A stretch of 64,000 bases of DNA from Lacrimispora algidixylanolytica (GTDB lineage: Bacteria; Bacillota; Clostridia; Lachnospirales; Lachnospiraceae). The position numbers and the translations under genes are program-made. The DNA lies in NCBI RefSeq assembly GCF_003609635.1, contig NZ_MCIA01000017.1, positions 1 through 64,000 of the forward strand, given 5' to 3'. The notes under the pieces were generated by a model. That model worked only from the letters and a program-made list of their open reading frames with translations. It did not search any database and was not told the origin of the DNA. This document shows, in pieces, positions 8,410 through 18,110 of the stretch (its first letter is position 1; the number at the start of each line of letters is the position of its first letter).

Positions 8410-10006
8410 CATATTAATTGTAGATGATGAATTATTGGTTCGCACCAACATAAAATTATTGCTTCAAAATTCCACTGAGGAATTTACTGTCTGTGGGGAA
8501 GCAAGTGATGGAATATCTGCACTGGATAAAATCCCACTTACTCATCCACACATCATCTTTTCCGACATGAGAATGCCAAATATGGACGGGCTGGAGTTAT
8601 GCCAAAAGGTAACAGAATTATATCCAGACATATTATTCGTCGCCCTAAGCAATTACGATGATTACAACTATGTCCGAGGTGCACTTAAAAACGGGGCCAC
8701 GGATTACGTTCTAAAACACAAGCTGAGCGAGGACTACATTCTATCCTTATTAAATGACCTAAAAAAGAGCTTAAAAACACATAATAACTCAAAAGCATTC
8801 CCAGACCGGACCATTTCCGCTTTAAGAGAAAAGTTTGTCACTGACCTGCTAGGCAAAACTTTCCTTTCCAAAAAAGACATCGAAACAAATATTCTCGCCC
8901 TTGGTATCTCTCTGTCACTCACCCAGGTGATGCCAATTATTCTCTCTGTTGATGATTATGCAAAAATTGAGCATCAGGGCAGCTTTTACCATCGCAATAT
9001 ATTAAGCTTTTCCATATGCAATATAGGAAATGAACTGCTAAGCAATTACCCCTCCGGTGTCTTGGCCCATATTGAGAGAGAGACGTATTGTATCCTGCTT
9101 TCCTTTGCTCATGAGGCAAGTCAGGCGAAGATAGAAGAAACGATTAGCAGACTCTTAAATCAGCTCTCAACCAATTATAGGAATTTTCTAAATATCTCCG
9201 TAAGCTTTTGTGTTGGAGAACGTACCAACCATATTATTGATATCAGCCAGTCCTATACAAAAGCCTTAGAAACCATGCGTTTGACCTTTTATTTTGGAAG
9301 GCAATCCATCTTAAGGTCCAGTACTATTATCAATGCTTCAGACACCTTGTCAGGACTTGACTACGCAATCGAAAAAACACTTCTAGATCTTGTTTTAAAA
9401 GGAGATTATAAGAAAACGGAAGAGATTATCAGAAAATCATTTCAAGATATGATCGATCAGAAAGAAACCAGATCCAATGTTCAGATGAAATGTGCAGACT
9501 TGCTTAGCATCATTACTAGAATTTCTAAAAAGTATCATTTGGATTTGAATCGGATCATTACAGATCAGGTGTCTCCAGACCAGATTTTCACTCAGCTTAC
9601 TACATTGATACAGCTCTGTGAATGGTTTCTCCACTGCTTTTCTAATGTGTGCAAGGAAATGCGACTACAGATACCTGGTGATTCCAGTTACGTGAAATCT
9701 GCAATCGCATATATGAATAGGGATTATTCAAAGTCGATCTCCCTTCAAAGCGTAGCCGGCGATATTGGAATCAGTATGGGATATTTAAGTACTATCTTTA
9801 AAACCGAAACTGGACAGGGTTTTACGGATTATTTAAACTACCTAAGAATTTCTTCTGCCATACATATGCTGGAGCTTGGAGAAAGAGACTTTCATAAGAT
9901 AGCAGAGAAATGCGGTTTTCAAGATTATGCTTATTTCTTTAAAGTGTTCAAAAAACGCATGGGAATCACACCTAAGAATTATTTAAGAACACAGTTATCC
10001 ATTTAA
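8402..10006 (+). CDS. YesN-type AraC-family response regulator
   Basis: 534 residues. N-terminal receiver domain with acidic pair 'IVDDE', phospho-Asp in 'IIFSDMRMPNMDG' and the conserved Lys in 'DYVLKHK'. A long helical middle region follows, then a C-terminal AraC double helix-turn-helix from about residue 430 ('SLQSVAGDIGISMGYLSTIFK', 'IAEKCGFQDYAYFFKVFKK', 'GITPKNYL'). Partner of the overlapping kinase. Expected target: the ABC and beta-helix genes transcribed in the opposite direction. Confidence 0.92.
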   Translation: MYNILIVDDELLVRTNIKLLLQNSTEEFTVCGEASDGISALDKIPLTHPHIIFSDMRMPNMDGLELCQKVTELYPDILFVALSNYDDYNYVRGALKNGATDYVLKHKLSEDYILSLLNDLKKSLKTHNNSKAFPDRTISALREKFVTDLLGKTFLSKKDIETNILALGISLSLTQVMPIILSVDDYAKIEHQGSFYHRNILSFSICNIGNELLSNYPSGVLAHIERETYCILLSFAHEASQAKIEETISRLLNQLSTNYRNFLNISVSFCVGERTNHIIDISQSYTKALETMRLTFYFGRQSILRSSTIINASDTLSGLDYAIEKTLLDLVLKGDYKKTEEIIRKSFQDMIDQKETRSNVQMKCADLLSIITRISKKYHLDLNRIITDQVSPDQIFTQLTTLIQLCEWFLHCFSNVCKEMRLQIPGDSSYVKSAIAYMNRDYSKSISLQSVAGDIGISMGYLSTIFKTETGQGFTDYLNYLRISSAIHMLELGERDFHKIAEKCGFQDYAYFFKVFKKRMGITPKNYLRTQLSI

Positions 10007-10019
10007 TGAAACGAAATAG

Positions 10020-10051
10020 AAAAGACGACGGAATTTCTTCCGTCGTCTTTT
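10020..10051. terminator. Bidirectional rho-independent terminator
   Basis: A 14-bp perfect stem AAAAGACGACGGAA / TTCCGTCGTCTTTT with a TTTC loop, with A- and T-runs on both sides. Serves the regulator on + and the decarboxylase/citrate-carrier operon on -. Confidence 0.9.
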
Positions 10052-10102
10052 CCAACATTTTATTTTTAGGATTCTAATAAATAGATAGTAAGCAAAAATT
10101 AA

Positions 10103-10234
10103 TTAATTCTCTTTTTTTGGTGCAGTTAATTTTAAAAGCAACTGAGATATTCCATAGAGTAAGATCATTACGACGAAGATACCGCCCATGCCTACGCCCA
10201 TTAATTCAATTGCCTGTTCCATAATTTCTGTCAT
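10103..10234 (-). CDS. Small OadG-like gamma subunit of a Na+-pumping decarboxylase
   Basis: 43 residues: MTEIMEQAIELMGVGMGGIF followed by a hydrophobic helix (about residues 15-34) and a short charged tail ending TAPKKEN. This is the size and layout of the single-span gamma subunits (OadG/MmdD-like, DUF4282-like small forms) that hold the decarboxylase complex together. GGAGG lies 5 bases before the second of two consecutive ATGs, so 10234 is chosen; 10237 is the alternative. It follows the beta-subunit gene by 59 bp. No biotin or carboxyltransferase subunit is adjacent. Confidence 0.7.
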   Translation of the reverse strand: MTEIMEQAIELMGVGMGGIFVVMILLYGISQLLLKLTAPKKEN

Positions 10235-10293
10235 CATTACCTCCGTTCCCCCTTAAGGGACAGCACAATATACTTTAATAAAGTTACATTAAA

Positions 10294-11412
10294 TTACATA
10301 AAGAAGGAAAGCAGAAGTCCACCAGCTACTACTGATGCGATCTGTCCGGATACGTTAGCGCCGGCTGCATGCATCAAGATAAAGTTTGTAGGATCTTCTT
10401 TTGTTGCCATCTTCTGAATAACACGGCTGCTCATAGGGAATGCGGAAATACCGGCAGCACCAACCATTGGGTTGATCTTCTCTTTGCGGAAAACATTTAA
10501 AAGCTTTGCAAAGATTACACCGCCTGCAGTATCAAATACGAAACCTAACAGACCAAATGCGATGATTAAGAGAGTCTTAACGTTTAAGAACTCGCCAGCT
10601 GTCATCTTTAAAGCAATTGTAAGTCCAAGTAAAATACTAATAATATTTACTAACTCATTCTGTGCAGATGCACTTAAGCGGTCTAACACGCCACACTCAC
10701 GAAGAAGGTTACCAAACATAAGGAATCCGATTAGCGGGAGGGACATAGGCGCTGTAAAACCAGCAACAAATGTAATAAGTAATGGGAATAAAATTTTCGC
10801 TGTCTTAGAAACGTTCTTTGGCTCATATTTCATATGAATCATACGTTCTTTTTTCGTTGTCAGCGCATTGATAACAGGTGGCTGTATGATTGGCACAAGA
10901 GCCATGTATGAATACGCCGCCACCGTAACCGGTCCTAATAAGTTAGGAGCCAGCTTACCAGCTACAAAGATACTGGTCGGGCCATCAGCCGCTGCAATAA
11001 TACCCATGGAAGCAGCCTCTGGAAGTGATAATCCGGTAATTGCTACAACTAATACGATGGTTGCGAAGATACCGAACTGTGCGGCAGCACCAAACAACAT
11101 CATAAAAGGGTTCTGTAGTAGTGGGCCAAAATCAATCATTGCTCCGATTCCGATAAAAATCAGAAGCGGGAACAGTTCTGTTGAAATTCCGGCATCAAAC
11201 AACACGTTTAAAACACCTTCTACTCCAGTACTTGGTTGTGTAATAATACCGGACATCGGGAAGTTAACTAAAATCGTGCCTAGTCCCATAGGAACTAAAA
11301 GTGTCGGCTCATACTCTTTTTTGATACCCAGATACATCAAGGCGCAGCCGATTAACATCATAACAGCTTGCTGCCAGGTAAATGCGAGTAGCCCTTCTAA
11401 TAATATGCTCAT
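10294..11412 (-). CDS. oadB: Sodium ion-translocating decarboxylase beta subunit (OadB family)
   Basis: 372 residues, strongly hydrophobic with about nine to eleven membrane segments. The family signature 'ADGPTSIFVAGKLAP' carries the conserved Asp thought to bind Na+ in OadB/GcdB/MmdB. 'FDTAGGVIFAKLLN' and 'GANVSGQIASVVAGG' are also conserved. The subunit couples decarboxylation of carboxybiotin to Na+ export. The start is ATG at 11412 with GGAG six bases upstream; the TTG 12 bp upstream lacks a site. In the citrate context it would be the pump of oxaloacetate decarboxylase, but glutaconyl-, methylmalonyl- or malonyl-CoA forms look alike. Confidence 0.9.
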   Translation of the reverse strand: MSILLEGLLAFTWQQAVMMLIGCALMYLGIKKEYEPTLLVPMGLGTILVNFPMSGIITQPSTGVEGVLNVLFDAGISTELFPLLIFIGIGAMIDFGPLLQNPFMMLFGAAAQFGIFATIVLVVAITGLSLPEAASMGIIAAADGPTSIFVAGKLAPNLLGPVTVAAYSYMALVPIIQPPVINALTTKKERMIHMKYEPKNVSKTAKILFPLLITFVAGFTAPMSLPLIGFLMFGNLLRECGVLDRLSASAQNELVNIISILLGLTIALKMTAGEFLNVKTLLIIAFGLLGFVFDTAGGVIFAKLLNVFRKEKINPMVGAAGISAFPMSSRVIQKMATKEDPTNFILMHAAGANVSGQIASVVAGGLLLSFFM

Positions 11413-11448
11413 TTCTGTCTCCAATCTAAATCTCTGCCTGTAATAACT

Positions 11449-12825
11449 TTAAATAAATAATGGACATGCTCCTGTAATAGCAGCAACAGCAACCATGATA
11501 ACGAAGATGCCGCATGCCCATTTAGCGGATTCCTTCTGCCATTCACCCATTTCAAGCCCTGTCATATTTAACAGAAGGTAGATAAATGCTACCAGTGGGC
11601 TTAATAAGTGGAATGCCTGGCCTAAAAGGGATGCTACAGTCATGTTAAGTGCAGAGTAGCCATACTTAACTCCTGCTTCTGCAAATACTGGTAAGATACC
11701 ATAATAGTAAGCATCATTTGATAAGAAGAATGTACCAGGTGCAGAAACAACAGCAGTTACAAGTCCCCACCATCTTCCAAGAGAGGTTGGAAGGGCACTA
11801 ACCATACTATGAGCCAATGCATCACTCATACCTGTGTTTCCAAATAAACCAGAGAACATACCTGCACCGATAACAAGAATAACTACCTGTAAAGCATCGC
11901 CTGCATTGTCCTGAATACGGTCTTTTTGTTCTTTAATCTGTCTATAGTTTACCATAAGACCGATTACTAATGCAACTAAGAAAAGAAAAGATGATGGAAG
12001 CTTATCCATAACTAAAAGTACAACGGTACCAATTGTTAAAATGGCGTTGAACCAGATGAGTTTTGGACGTTTTAAAGCTTCTTTTTCTGGATCAGACTTA
12101 GTGGTCTGAGCCAGCTCAGCTGCTGTAAATTTCTGAATGCCTACTCTCTTTCTCTCTTTAAGACCAAGATAGAAAGCAACACCCAACATGTAGATAATAG
12201 ACACAGCCATACCTGGAGCAAGAGCAGCAAGTACAGGACCGCCTTCTACTTCCATAACTGACATAGCACGTGCAGTTGGGCCTCCCCATGGGAGTAAGTT
12301 CATAATTGTGTTCATCAGGATAATCAAAACGCCCAGATAAAGCATCTTTAAGTTGAGCTTTTTGTAAATCGGGATAAACGCTGTACAGCAAATAAGTGTT
12401 GTAGTTGTACCGTCACCGTTTAAGGAAACAGCTGCAGCTACGATTGCAGTTCCGACTAAAACCTTAACTGGGTCACCACCTGCAATGCGGATAACCGTGT
12501 TTACGATCGGATCAAACAGACCAGCATTCAACATGATGGAAAAGAAAAGAATTGCGAAAAGTAACATGAATGCTGTTTTGGAACTTTTTACCAGTCCGTC
12601 CTGGGACATCTTTCCAAGAGCCACGATCTGATCACCAATCGATAATGAATCAGCAGCGTCCTTTTCAAGGAACTTGGCAATTGGTTCCTTCATTACTCCG
12701 GTAAATACACCGATAAGTGAGAATACCAGTGGCACACTAATAAGTGCCGTAAATGGGTGTAACCTCTTGGTCATGACTAATCCTAAGAATACGATTATCA
12801 TAAGCCATGCTAAAATAGTAATCAT
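11449..12825 (-). CDS. CitMHS-family metal-citrate secondary transporter
   Basis: 458 residues, about 11-12 membrane segments. Characteristic loops 'SLNGDGTTTTLICCTAF' and 'MNLLPWGGPTARA' match the CitM/CitH family of Bacillus subtilis, which imports citrate complexed with Mg2+ or Ca2+ in symport with protons. A hydrophilic loop at about 230-260 separates the two halves. It is the first gene of an operon with oadB and the small gamma subunit, giving uptake plus a downstream Na+ pump. Its upstream region contains repeated CTTAA motifs also found before citD. Which metal it prefers cannot be read from the sequence. Confidence 0.88.
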   Translation of the reverse strand: MITILAWLMIIVFLGLVMTKRLHPFTALISVPLVFSLIGVFTGVMKEPIAKFLEKDAADSLSIGDQIVALGKMSQDGLVKSSKTAFMLLFAILFFSIMLNAGLFDPIVNTVIRIAGGDPVKVLVGTAIVAAAVSLNGDGTTTTLICCTAFIPIYKKLNLKMLYLGVLIILMNTIMNLLPWGGPTARAMSVMEVEGGPVLAALAPGMAVSIIYMLGVAFYLGLKERKRVGIQKFTAAELAQTTKSDPEKEALKRPKLIWFNAILTIGTVVLLVMDKLPSSFLFLVALVIGLMVNYRQIKEQKDRIQDNAGDALQVVILVIGAGMFSGLFGNTGMSDALAHSMVSALPTSLGRWWGLVTAVVSAPGTFFLSNDAYYYGILPVFAEAGVKYGYSALNMTVASLLGQAFHLLSPLVAFIYLLLNMTGLEMGEWQKESAKWACGIFVIMVAVAAITGACPLFI

Positions 12826-12886
12826 CTTAAATGATCCCCCTTTTATTATTGATTCATAAGTATCATGTATCCATATTAAACGGGGA

Positions 12887-12964
12887 TTCTTAAAGAGTAA
12901 TAAAAACTTACTTAAAATTTTGTAAGATTTAATATTTTTTTTAGATTTTTGTAATAATTCTTAA
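12887..12964. promoter_or_regulatory. CTTAA repeats upstream of the citrate carrier
   Basis: TTCTTAA at 12887-12893 and TACTTAA at 12909-12915 are direct repeats exactly 22 bp apart; a third TTCTTAA is at 12958-12964. The same spacing and core occur before citD. Candidate binding sites for the OmpR-type regulator at 18111-18797. Confidence 0.45.
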
Positions 12965-12979
12965 TTACACTTTTATGAA

Positions 12980-15619
12980 TTATCTCCGTTTAACTATCTT
13001 TACTATTTCCATAATTGGAATGATTGATACAGAAATAATTACAGCGGCGATATATTCTTTCAATGAAATATGCTCAAACGAAAATGCTTCTCTTAAAAAT
13101 GGTACATAAATGACAGCAGTCGTTAAGATAAAGGAAGCACAAAGAGACACAGTTAAAAAGACATTTTTAGTCTTTAGTTTAAAAACAGAATCTGTTCTGG
13201 AACGCATATTAAAGGAGTGGAACATCTCAAGCAAGGATAGAGATAAGAATGCCATTGTCATACCGTCGGCACTTTCTGCAACCTCCCACAATCCACTTTC
13301 CATATAATGACCTACAAAGTATGCCAGTAAAGTAAGAAGTGCAATCACAACACCCTGGAATAAAGTTTCGCCTCCAACTCCATCAGCGAAAATACCATCT
13401 TTAGGATTTCTTGGCGCTCTCTTCATAATGTCAGCTTCTTCCGCTTCCATACCAAGTCCGATCGCAGGGAAACAGTCTGTGATTAAGTTGATCCATAATA
13501 AATGAACCGGCTTTAAAATTGTAAATCCTAATAAACTTGCAACGAATACAGCGATAACCTCTGCCAAGTTGGAAGATAATAAAAACTGAATGGCTTTTCT
13601 GATGTTATCATAGATACGACGTCCCTCTGCTACTGCAGATACGATGGTAGCAAAGTTGTCATCTGCAAGAACCATATCGGCAACATCTTTTGTTACATCG
13701 GTTCCGGTGATTCCCATACCAACACCAATATCAGCTTCTTTAATAGAAGGTGCATCATTAACACCATCACCAGTCATAGCAGTTACTTTTGAAAGCTTTT
13801 TCCAAGTTTTAACGATGCGAACTTTATGCTCAGGCTGTACTCTGGCATAAACGGAGTAATTTTGAATTGTCTTTAACAGATCCTCATCGGATATTTTAGA
13901 TAGTTCAGCACCTGTTATTGCCATTTCTTCGCTATCAAGGATTCCAAGTTCCTTTGCAATGGCTACAGCAGTGTCCTTATGGTCACCGGTAATCATAATT
14001 GGACGAATTCCGGCTGCCTGACATTCCTTAATGGCCTCTTTTACTTCTGGACGTACTGGATCGATCATACCGGAAAGTCCTAAGTACACGAGGTCACTCT
14101 CTAATGTCTCTGGCTCATAGGAAGCTGGCTGGCCATCCCAAACTTTCATGGCACCACATAGAACACGGAGTGCCTTATCTGCCATGGATTTGTTGGAGTG
14201 AAGGATATCCTTTCGGATCTCATCTGTCATCTCCACTTCTACGCCACCGATATAAGCCTTGGTACAACGTTTTAAAACTTCATCTGGGGCACCTTTTGTA
14301 AACTGTAGGATCGTATTGTCCTCTTTTTTATGAACCGTGGACATCATCTTTCTCACAGAATCAAAGGGAGCTTCCCCGATACGGGCAAAGGTCTTCTTAA
14401 GTTCTGCCTTATTCAGACCATTTTTATAACCATCGTTGACAAGAGCACATTCCGTAGGCTCTCCCACTGCATCTTTCGTATCTGGATCTAACTCGGCATC
14501 GGAACAAAGAGCCATGGCTGTCATCAGCATGGTTTCATCGTCAGTCGCATGTTCCACAACGGTCATCTTATTCTGAGTAAGAGTTCCTGTTTTATCGGAA
14601 CAAATAATCTGGGTACATCCAAGAGTCTCTACTGCGGTAAGCTTTCTGATAATAGCCCGTTTCTTTGACATCTTGGTTACACCAATGGACAAAAGAATGG
14701 TAACTACGGCTGCCAGTCCTTCTGGAATTGCAGCAACTGCCAATGACACGGCAATCATAAAGGTATTAATGAGTTCCTGTAAGTGGATTCCTTTGCCGGA
14801 AAGTCCAAGTCTTGTTAAGTTAATTGCAAACATCAGTCCGCAAATGACTAGTACCAGAATCGATAGAATTTTTGATAATTGGTTCAGCTTAATCTGGAGA
14901 GGTGTCTCTTCGTCTTTTGCTGTGTTTAAGGCATCTGCAATATGGCCGATCTCTGTCTCCATACCAGTGTAGCATACAACTGCTTTTGCTCTGCCGTAAA
15001 CAACGGTAGAACCGGTATAGACCATGTTCTTTCTGTCGCCAAGTGCAACTTCTGATGAGCCGCCTCCAACTACAGATTCAGTTTTAGATACGGATAAGGA
15101 TTCACCAGTAAGTGCTGCTTCTTCCACTTTTAAGCTGGCGCATTCCAGAATTCTTGCATCTGCAGGAACGGAGTCTCCCGCTTCCAATAAGATGATATCA
15201 CCTGGTACCAGTTCTTCAGACCGTTCCACAAGAAGTCTGTCATGACGAATCACCTTTGTGGTTGCGGCTGCCATCTCTTGTAAGGATTCAATGGCTGATT
15301 CTGCTTTGGATTCCTGGTATACTCCAAGCACTGCATTGATAATGACCACCATCAAAATGATGAACGTATCGATCATACTTTCGCCTACATAAAGGGAAGT
15401 TGCTCCTGAAAGAAAAGCTGCTATAATCAGGATAATGGTCATAAAGTTCGTAAGCTCTTTTAAAAACTTACGAAAGAGACTTTCCTTCTTTCCTTCTGTT
15501 AACTTGTTCATTCCGTACTTTGACTGTCTTTCCGCAACCTGGGTGTCTGTTAACCCTTGGTGTGATGTATCTAACTTTACTATTACATCATCGGATTCCA
15601 TTAAATATTCTTTCTGCAT
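12980..15619 (-). CDS. Calcium-translocating P-type ATPase (PMCA/SERCA type, P2)
   Basis: 879 residues with the complete P-type layout: N-terminal cation-ATPase domain, actuator 'LTGES', phosphorylation site 'SDKTGTLT', ATP-binding 'KGAPDEVL', hinge 'TGDGVNDAPS', and ten membrane helices. The Ca2+ ligands of SERCA are all present: Glu in M4 'IPEGL', Asn and Glu in M5 'SSNLAEV', and Asn and Asp in M6 'NLITD'. Both Ca2+ sites therefore look intact and export of Ca2+ is a reasonable assignment. The ribosome site AGGAG lies before 15619. It sits between the sensor kinase and the metal-citrate carrier on the same strand, suggesting it removes the metal that enters with citrate (inference). Confidence 0.92.
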   Translation of the reverse strand: MQKEYLMESDDVIVKLDTSHQGLTDTQVAERQSKYGMNKLTEGKKESLFRKFLKELTNFMTIILIIAAFLSGATSLYVGESMIDTFIILMVVIINAVLGVYQESKAESAIESLQEMAAATTKVIRHDRLLVERSEELVPGDIILLEAGDSVPADARILECASLKVEEAALTGESLSVSKTESVVGGGSSEVALGDRKNMVYTGSTVVYGRAKAVVCYTGMETEIGHIADALNTAKDEETPLQIKLNQLSKILSILVLVICGLMFAINLTRLGLSGKGIHLQELINTFMIAVSLAVAAIPEGLAAVVTILLSIGVTKMSKKRAIIRKLTAVETLGCTQIICSDKTGTLTQNKMTVVEHATDDETMLMTAMALCSDAELDPDTKDAVGEPTECALVNDGYKNGLNKAELKKTFARIGEAPFDSVRKMMSTVHKKEDNTILQFTKGAPDEVLKRCTKAYIGGVEVEMTDEIRKDILHSNKSMADKALRVLCGAMKVWDGQPASYEPETLESDLVYLGLSGMIDPVRPEVKEAIKECQAAGIRPIMITGDHKDTAVAIAKELGILDSEEMAITGAELSKISDEDLLKTIQNYSVYARVQPEHKVRIVKTWKKLSKVTAMTGDGVNDAPSIKEADIGVGMGITGTDVTKDVADMVLADDNFATIVSAVAEGRRIYDNIRKAIQFLLSSNLAEVIAVFVASLLGFTILKPVHLLWINLITDCFPAIGLGMEAEEADIMKRAPRNPKDGIFADGVGGETLFQGVVIALLTLLAYFVGHYMESGLWEVAESADGMTMAFLSLSLLEMFHSFNMRSRTDSVFKLKTKNVFLTVSLCASFILTTAVIYVPFLREAFSFEHISLKEYIAAVIISVSIIPIMEIVKIVKRR

Positions 15620-15819
15620 CTGTTTCTCCTATTGGAACTTTTTTTGATTTAATGCTAATCCAGCTTTCTTTCCCGGAACTTTCATTTATACTGGAAACGT
15701 GCCGGTATGATACGCTTCTTTTTAATATACCGTGCCAACTGGGTTATTGTCAATAAATACCAACTAATCTACAAGAAATTTGTTATCTTTGCACCTTGCT
15801 TTTTTATCACTTACTCTGT

Positions 15820-18027
15820 TTATGGTTTTTCAATGCAGTTTTTCACTGCCTTTAGAATCGCTGAGTCTGATACCGGTTTATCAATATATTCGTCAATAAT
15901 TTTACGTTGCTTCGCTTCTACAATTTCCTTTGTCACCCGATCTGCCATAATAATGCGAATCAGTCTGGGGTAAGCTCCTTTTATTGACATACAGAAATTT
16001 GCACCGCTCTTTCCTGCAACATACTGTTCACTGATAACAGCATCAACCTCTTGTTCCTTTAAAGTTTTCCTGGCTTCTTCAAAATTCATACATGAGAATA
16101 CGGTTACTTTAAGCTTGCTAAAGCTTTTTTCCAAAAGTTTAAGGACTTTTGGATTGTCATCGATAATAAGAAGTCTTAAAGCTCCATCTCGTTCTGTCTC
16201 CATAGACTGACTGGCTTCCTGAGCCTTATGTTCATTTACCGGTAAGAAGACGTGGAACACACTGCCGATACCCGCCGTACTCTCTGCAAATATATGGCCT
16301 TTGTGAGAATGTATAATCTGTTCTACCAAAGATAAGCCAAGTCCAGTTCCTACTCCATTTTTCTTAGTCGTAAAGAACGGATCAAAAATTTGCTTTAATA
16401 CTTCTTCACTCATACCTTCTCCATTATCAGAAATATCAATCCTAATATAAGAATCCCATTCTCCCGATACAGAAGATTGTTTATACTGTTCTAATTCATA
16501 AGGCATAACACGGCAGGCTTTGATATGAATTTTTCCTTCTCTGTGGCCGATGGCATGAATGGCATTTACACAAATATTTAAGATAACCTGATTCATCTGT
16601 GTTTCATTTCCAAGAAAGCGCTCTTCTTCTAAGTAAATGGCTTCCTCCACCTTTACATTCGGGGGACAAACAGAAGTAACCATTTTCGCTGCCCTGCGAA
16701 GTACCTTGCCTGCATCCACAGATTTGTATGCTGTCTCCATATTTTTTCTGCTCAGAGAAGATATCTGCTGAATAATTTCCTTTGCCTTAGCGGAAGCATC
16801 GTATATTTCCATCGCATTGTCATAGCTATCTGATCCATCTTCCAGTTCCAACATTAAAAGCTCTGCATAACCCATGATGGGTGTCAGCAGGTTATTGAAT
16901 TCATGAGCAATTCCTCCGGTCATGGTACCCATGATTTGAAGTCTTTGCTGATGAGCAATCGTTTCTTCACTCTGATGCATCTCTTCCAGAATGTTGTTAA
17001 GTTCTATGAGATAGTCAATCTCTTCCCGGTCCTTTCTCTTTTGAAGCCATAAGGCTCCAATGTAAAATACCATACCAAGAACAACCGCAACAATACCAAC
17101 GGAAACAAGGCCAAGCTTAAAAAATCCCGTAGCCACTGGAACATAAATATCATTATAATCAATAACAGCACTCATAACCAGAAAACCGTCTCCAATATAC
17201 ACAGGACAGAATGCACTGATTTTCTTAACCTTTGGCACACCAGGATCTTCCCACCAGTAGGAATAATACTCTGCCACTCCAGTCTCTCCTCTGTTTTGTC
17301 TCTCGATCATCTGCTGTAAGCTAGTTAGATCTGCATTGGGAAACATTATTTCTCTTCCAGTAATAACATTAATTCCCCACTGACTTTTCTGAGGGTGCGT
17401 CAGTATGGTGCCTATGGAATCCTTTAAAAGTACATAGCCATTGGTACCTACGCGTATATTTGAAACCAGAGTATCATTATAACTTTTGTTGTCAATTAAG
17501 ATCGAAACAGAGGTTCCATCGTCTAACTTCTTTTTAATCAACAGATACATTTCTCCGTTTTCCAGTTTACACAGGCGAAAGCTCATATCATTATCAATGT
17601 TTGTTACTGAATAAGTTTCTTTTACAGCGAATCCATGGATACTTTTTAATAACTTTCCATTTTTATCCTCTAGGATTGCATCGTAAACGTACCGGGTATG
17701 AAAATTTACATACTCCTCCAGCACAGCCCATGTTTTTGAACCCGTTCTTTTATAATTTTCTTCCTCCATGGCATAGAGCGAATTTATATCAGCTTGATAT
17801 CCCTCAATGAATGCTTTTAAATTATCTCCCATACTCTGGGTCGTCAATAGCATCTGTTTTTTTTGATTGTCTATGATCGCCTCTTTGTATTCTTTCCATA
17901 TACTAAACACCAAACAGGAAAAGACACCTAGCACAATTGTCATAGCCAAAGACATGAGTATTGCTCTGTATTTTTTAATTTCCATTAAAATCTTCATCAA
18001 TATTCCCTTCGTTTGTCTTTTCATCAT
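15820..18027 (-). CDS. Cache-domain hybrid sensor histidine kinase with degenerate receiver
   Basis: 735 residues. TM1 at about 22-43, an extracellular double-Cache-like sensor at about 45-290, TM2 at about 300-323, HisKA with phospho-His in 'GGIAHEFNN', HATPase with 'NICVNAIHA', 'ISDNGEGMS' and 'GTGLGLSLV', and a C-terminal receiver (about 615-735). In the receiver the acidic pair ('IIDDNP') and Lys ('YIDKP') remain, but the phospho-acceptor Asp is Glu667 in 'DAVISEQYV'. It is divergent from the OmpR-type regulator, 83 bp apart, so they are the likely pair. Genomic position points to citrate or tricarboxylate sensing. The start has GGAG upstream of a double ATG. Confidence 0.88.
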   Translation of the reverse strand: MMKRQTKGILMKILMEIKKYRAILMSLAMTIVLGVFSCLVFSIWKEYKEAIIDNQKKQMLLTTQSMGDNLKAFIEGYQADINSLYAMEEENYKRTGSKTWAVLEEYVNFHTRYVYDAILEDKNGKLLKSIHGFAVKETYSVTNIDNDMSFRLCKLENGEMYLLIKKKLDDGTSVSILIDNKSYNDTLVSNIRVGTNGYVLLKDSIGTILTHPQKSQWGINVITGREIMFPNADLTSLQQMIERQNRGETGVAEYYSYWWEDPGVPKVKKISAFCPVYIGDGFLVMSAVIDYNDIYVPVATGFFKLGLVSVGIVAVVLGMVFYIGALWLQKRKDREEIDYLIELNNILEEMHQSEETIAHQQRLQIMGTMTGGIAHEFNNLLTPIMGYAELLMLELEDGSDSYDNAMEIYDASAKAKEIIQQISSLSRKNMETAYKSVDAGKVLRRAAKMVTSVCPPNVKVEEAIYLEEERFLGNETQMNQVILNICVNAIHAIGHREGKIHIKACRVMPYELEQYKQSSVSGEWDSYIRIDISDNGEGMSEEVLKQIFDPFFTTKKNGVGTGLGLSLVEQIIHSHKGHIFAESTAGIGSVFHVFLPVNEHKAQEASQSMETERDGALRLLIIDDNPKVLKLLEKSFSKLKVTVFSCMNFEEARKTLKEQEVDAVISEQYVAGKSGANFCMSIKGAYPRLIRIIMADRVTKEIVEAKQRKIIDEYIDKPVSDSAILKAVKNCIEKP

Positions 18028-18110
18028 TGACTTGTCTCCAGGTTAATACTATAATATTTTTAGAGTAATTTCGATATATTTCTACAAAAAATTTAATTTT
18101 GGGGGAATCT

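Noticed and set aside
10868-11443. Long open frame (191 codons) on + opposite oadB
   Set aside because: It is the antisense shadow of a highly hydrophobic, well conserved gene; the protein is low complexity (A/P/T/N/I), has no ribosome site and no family features.
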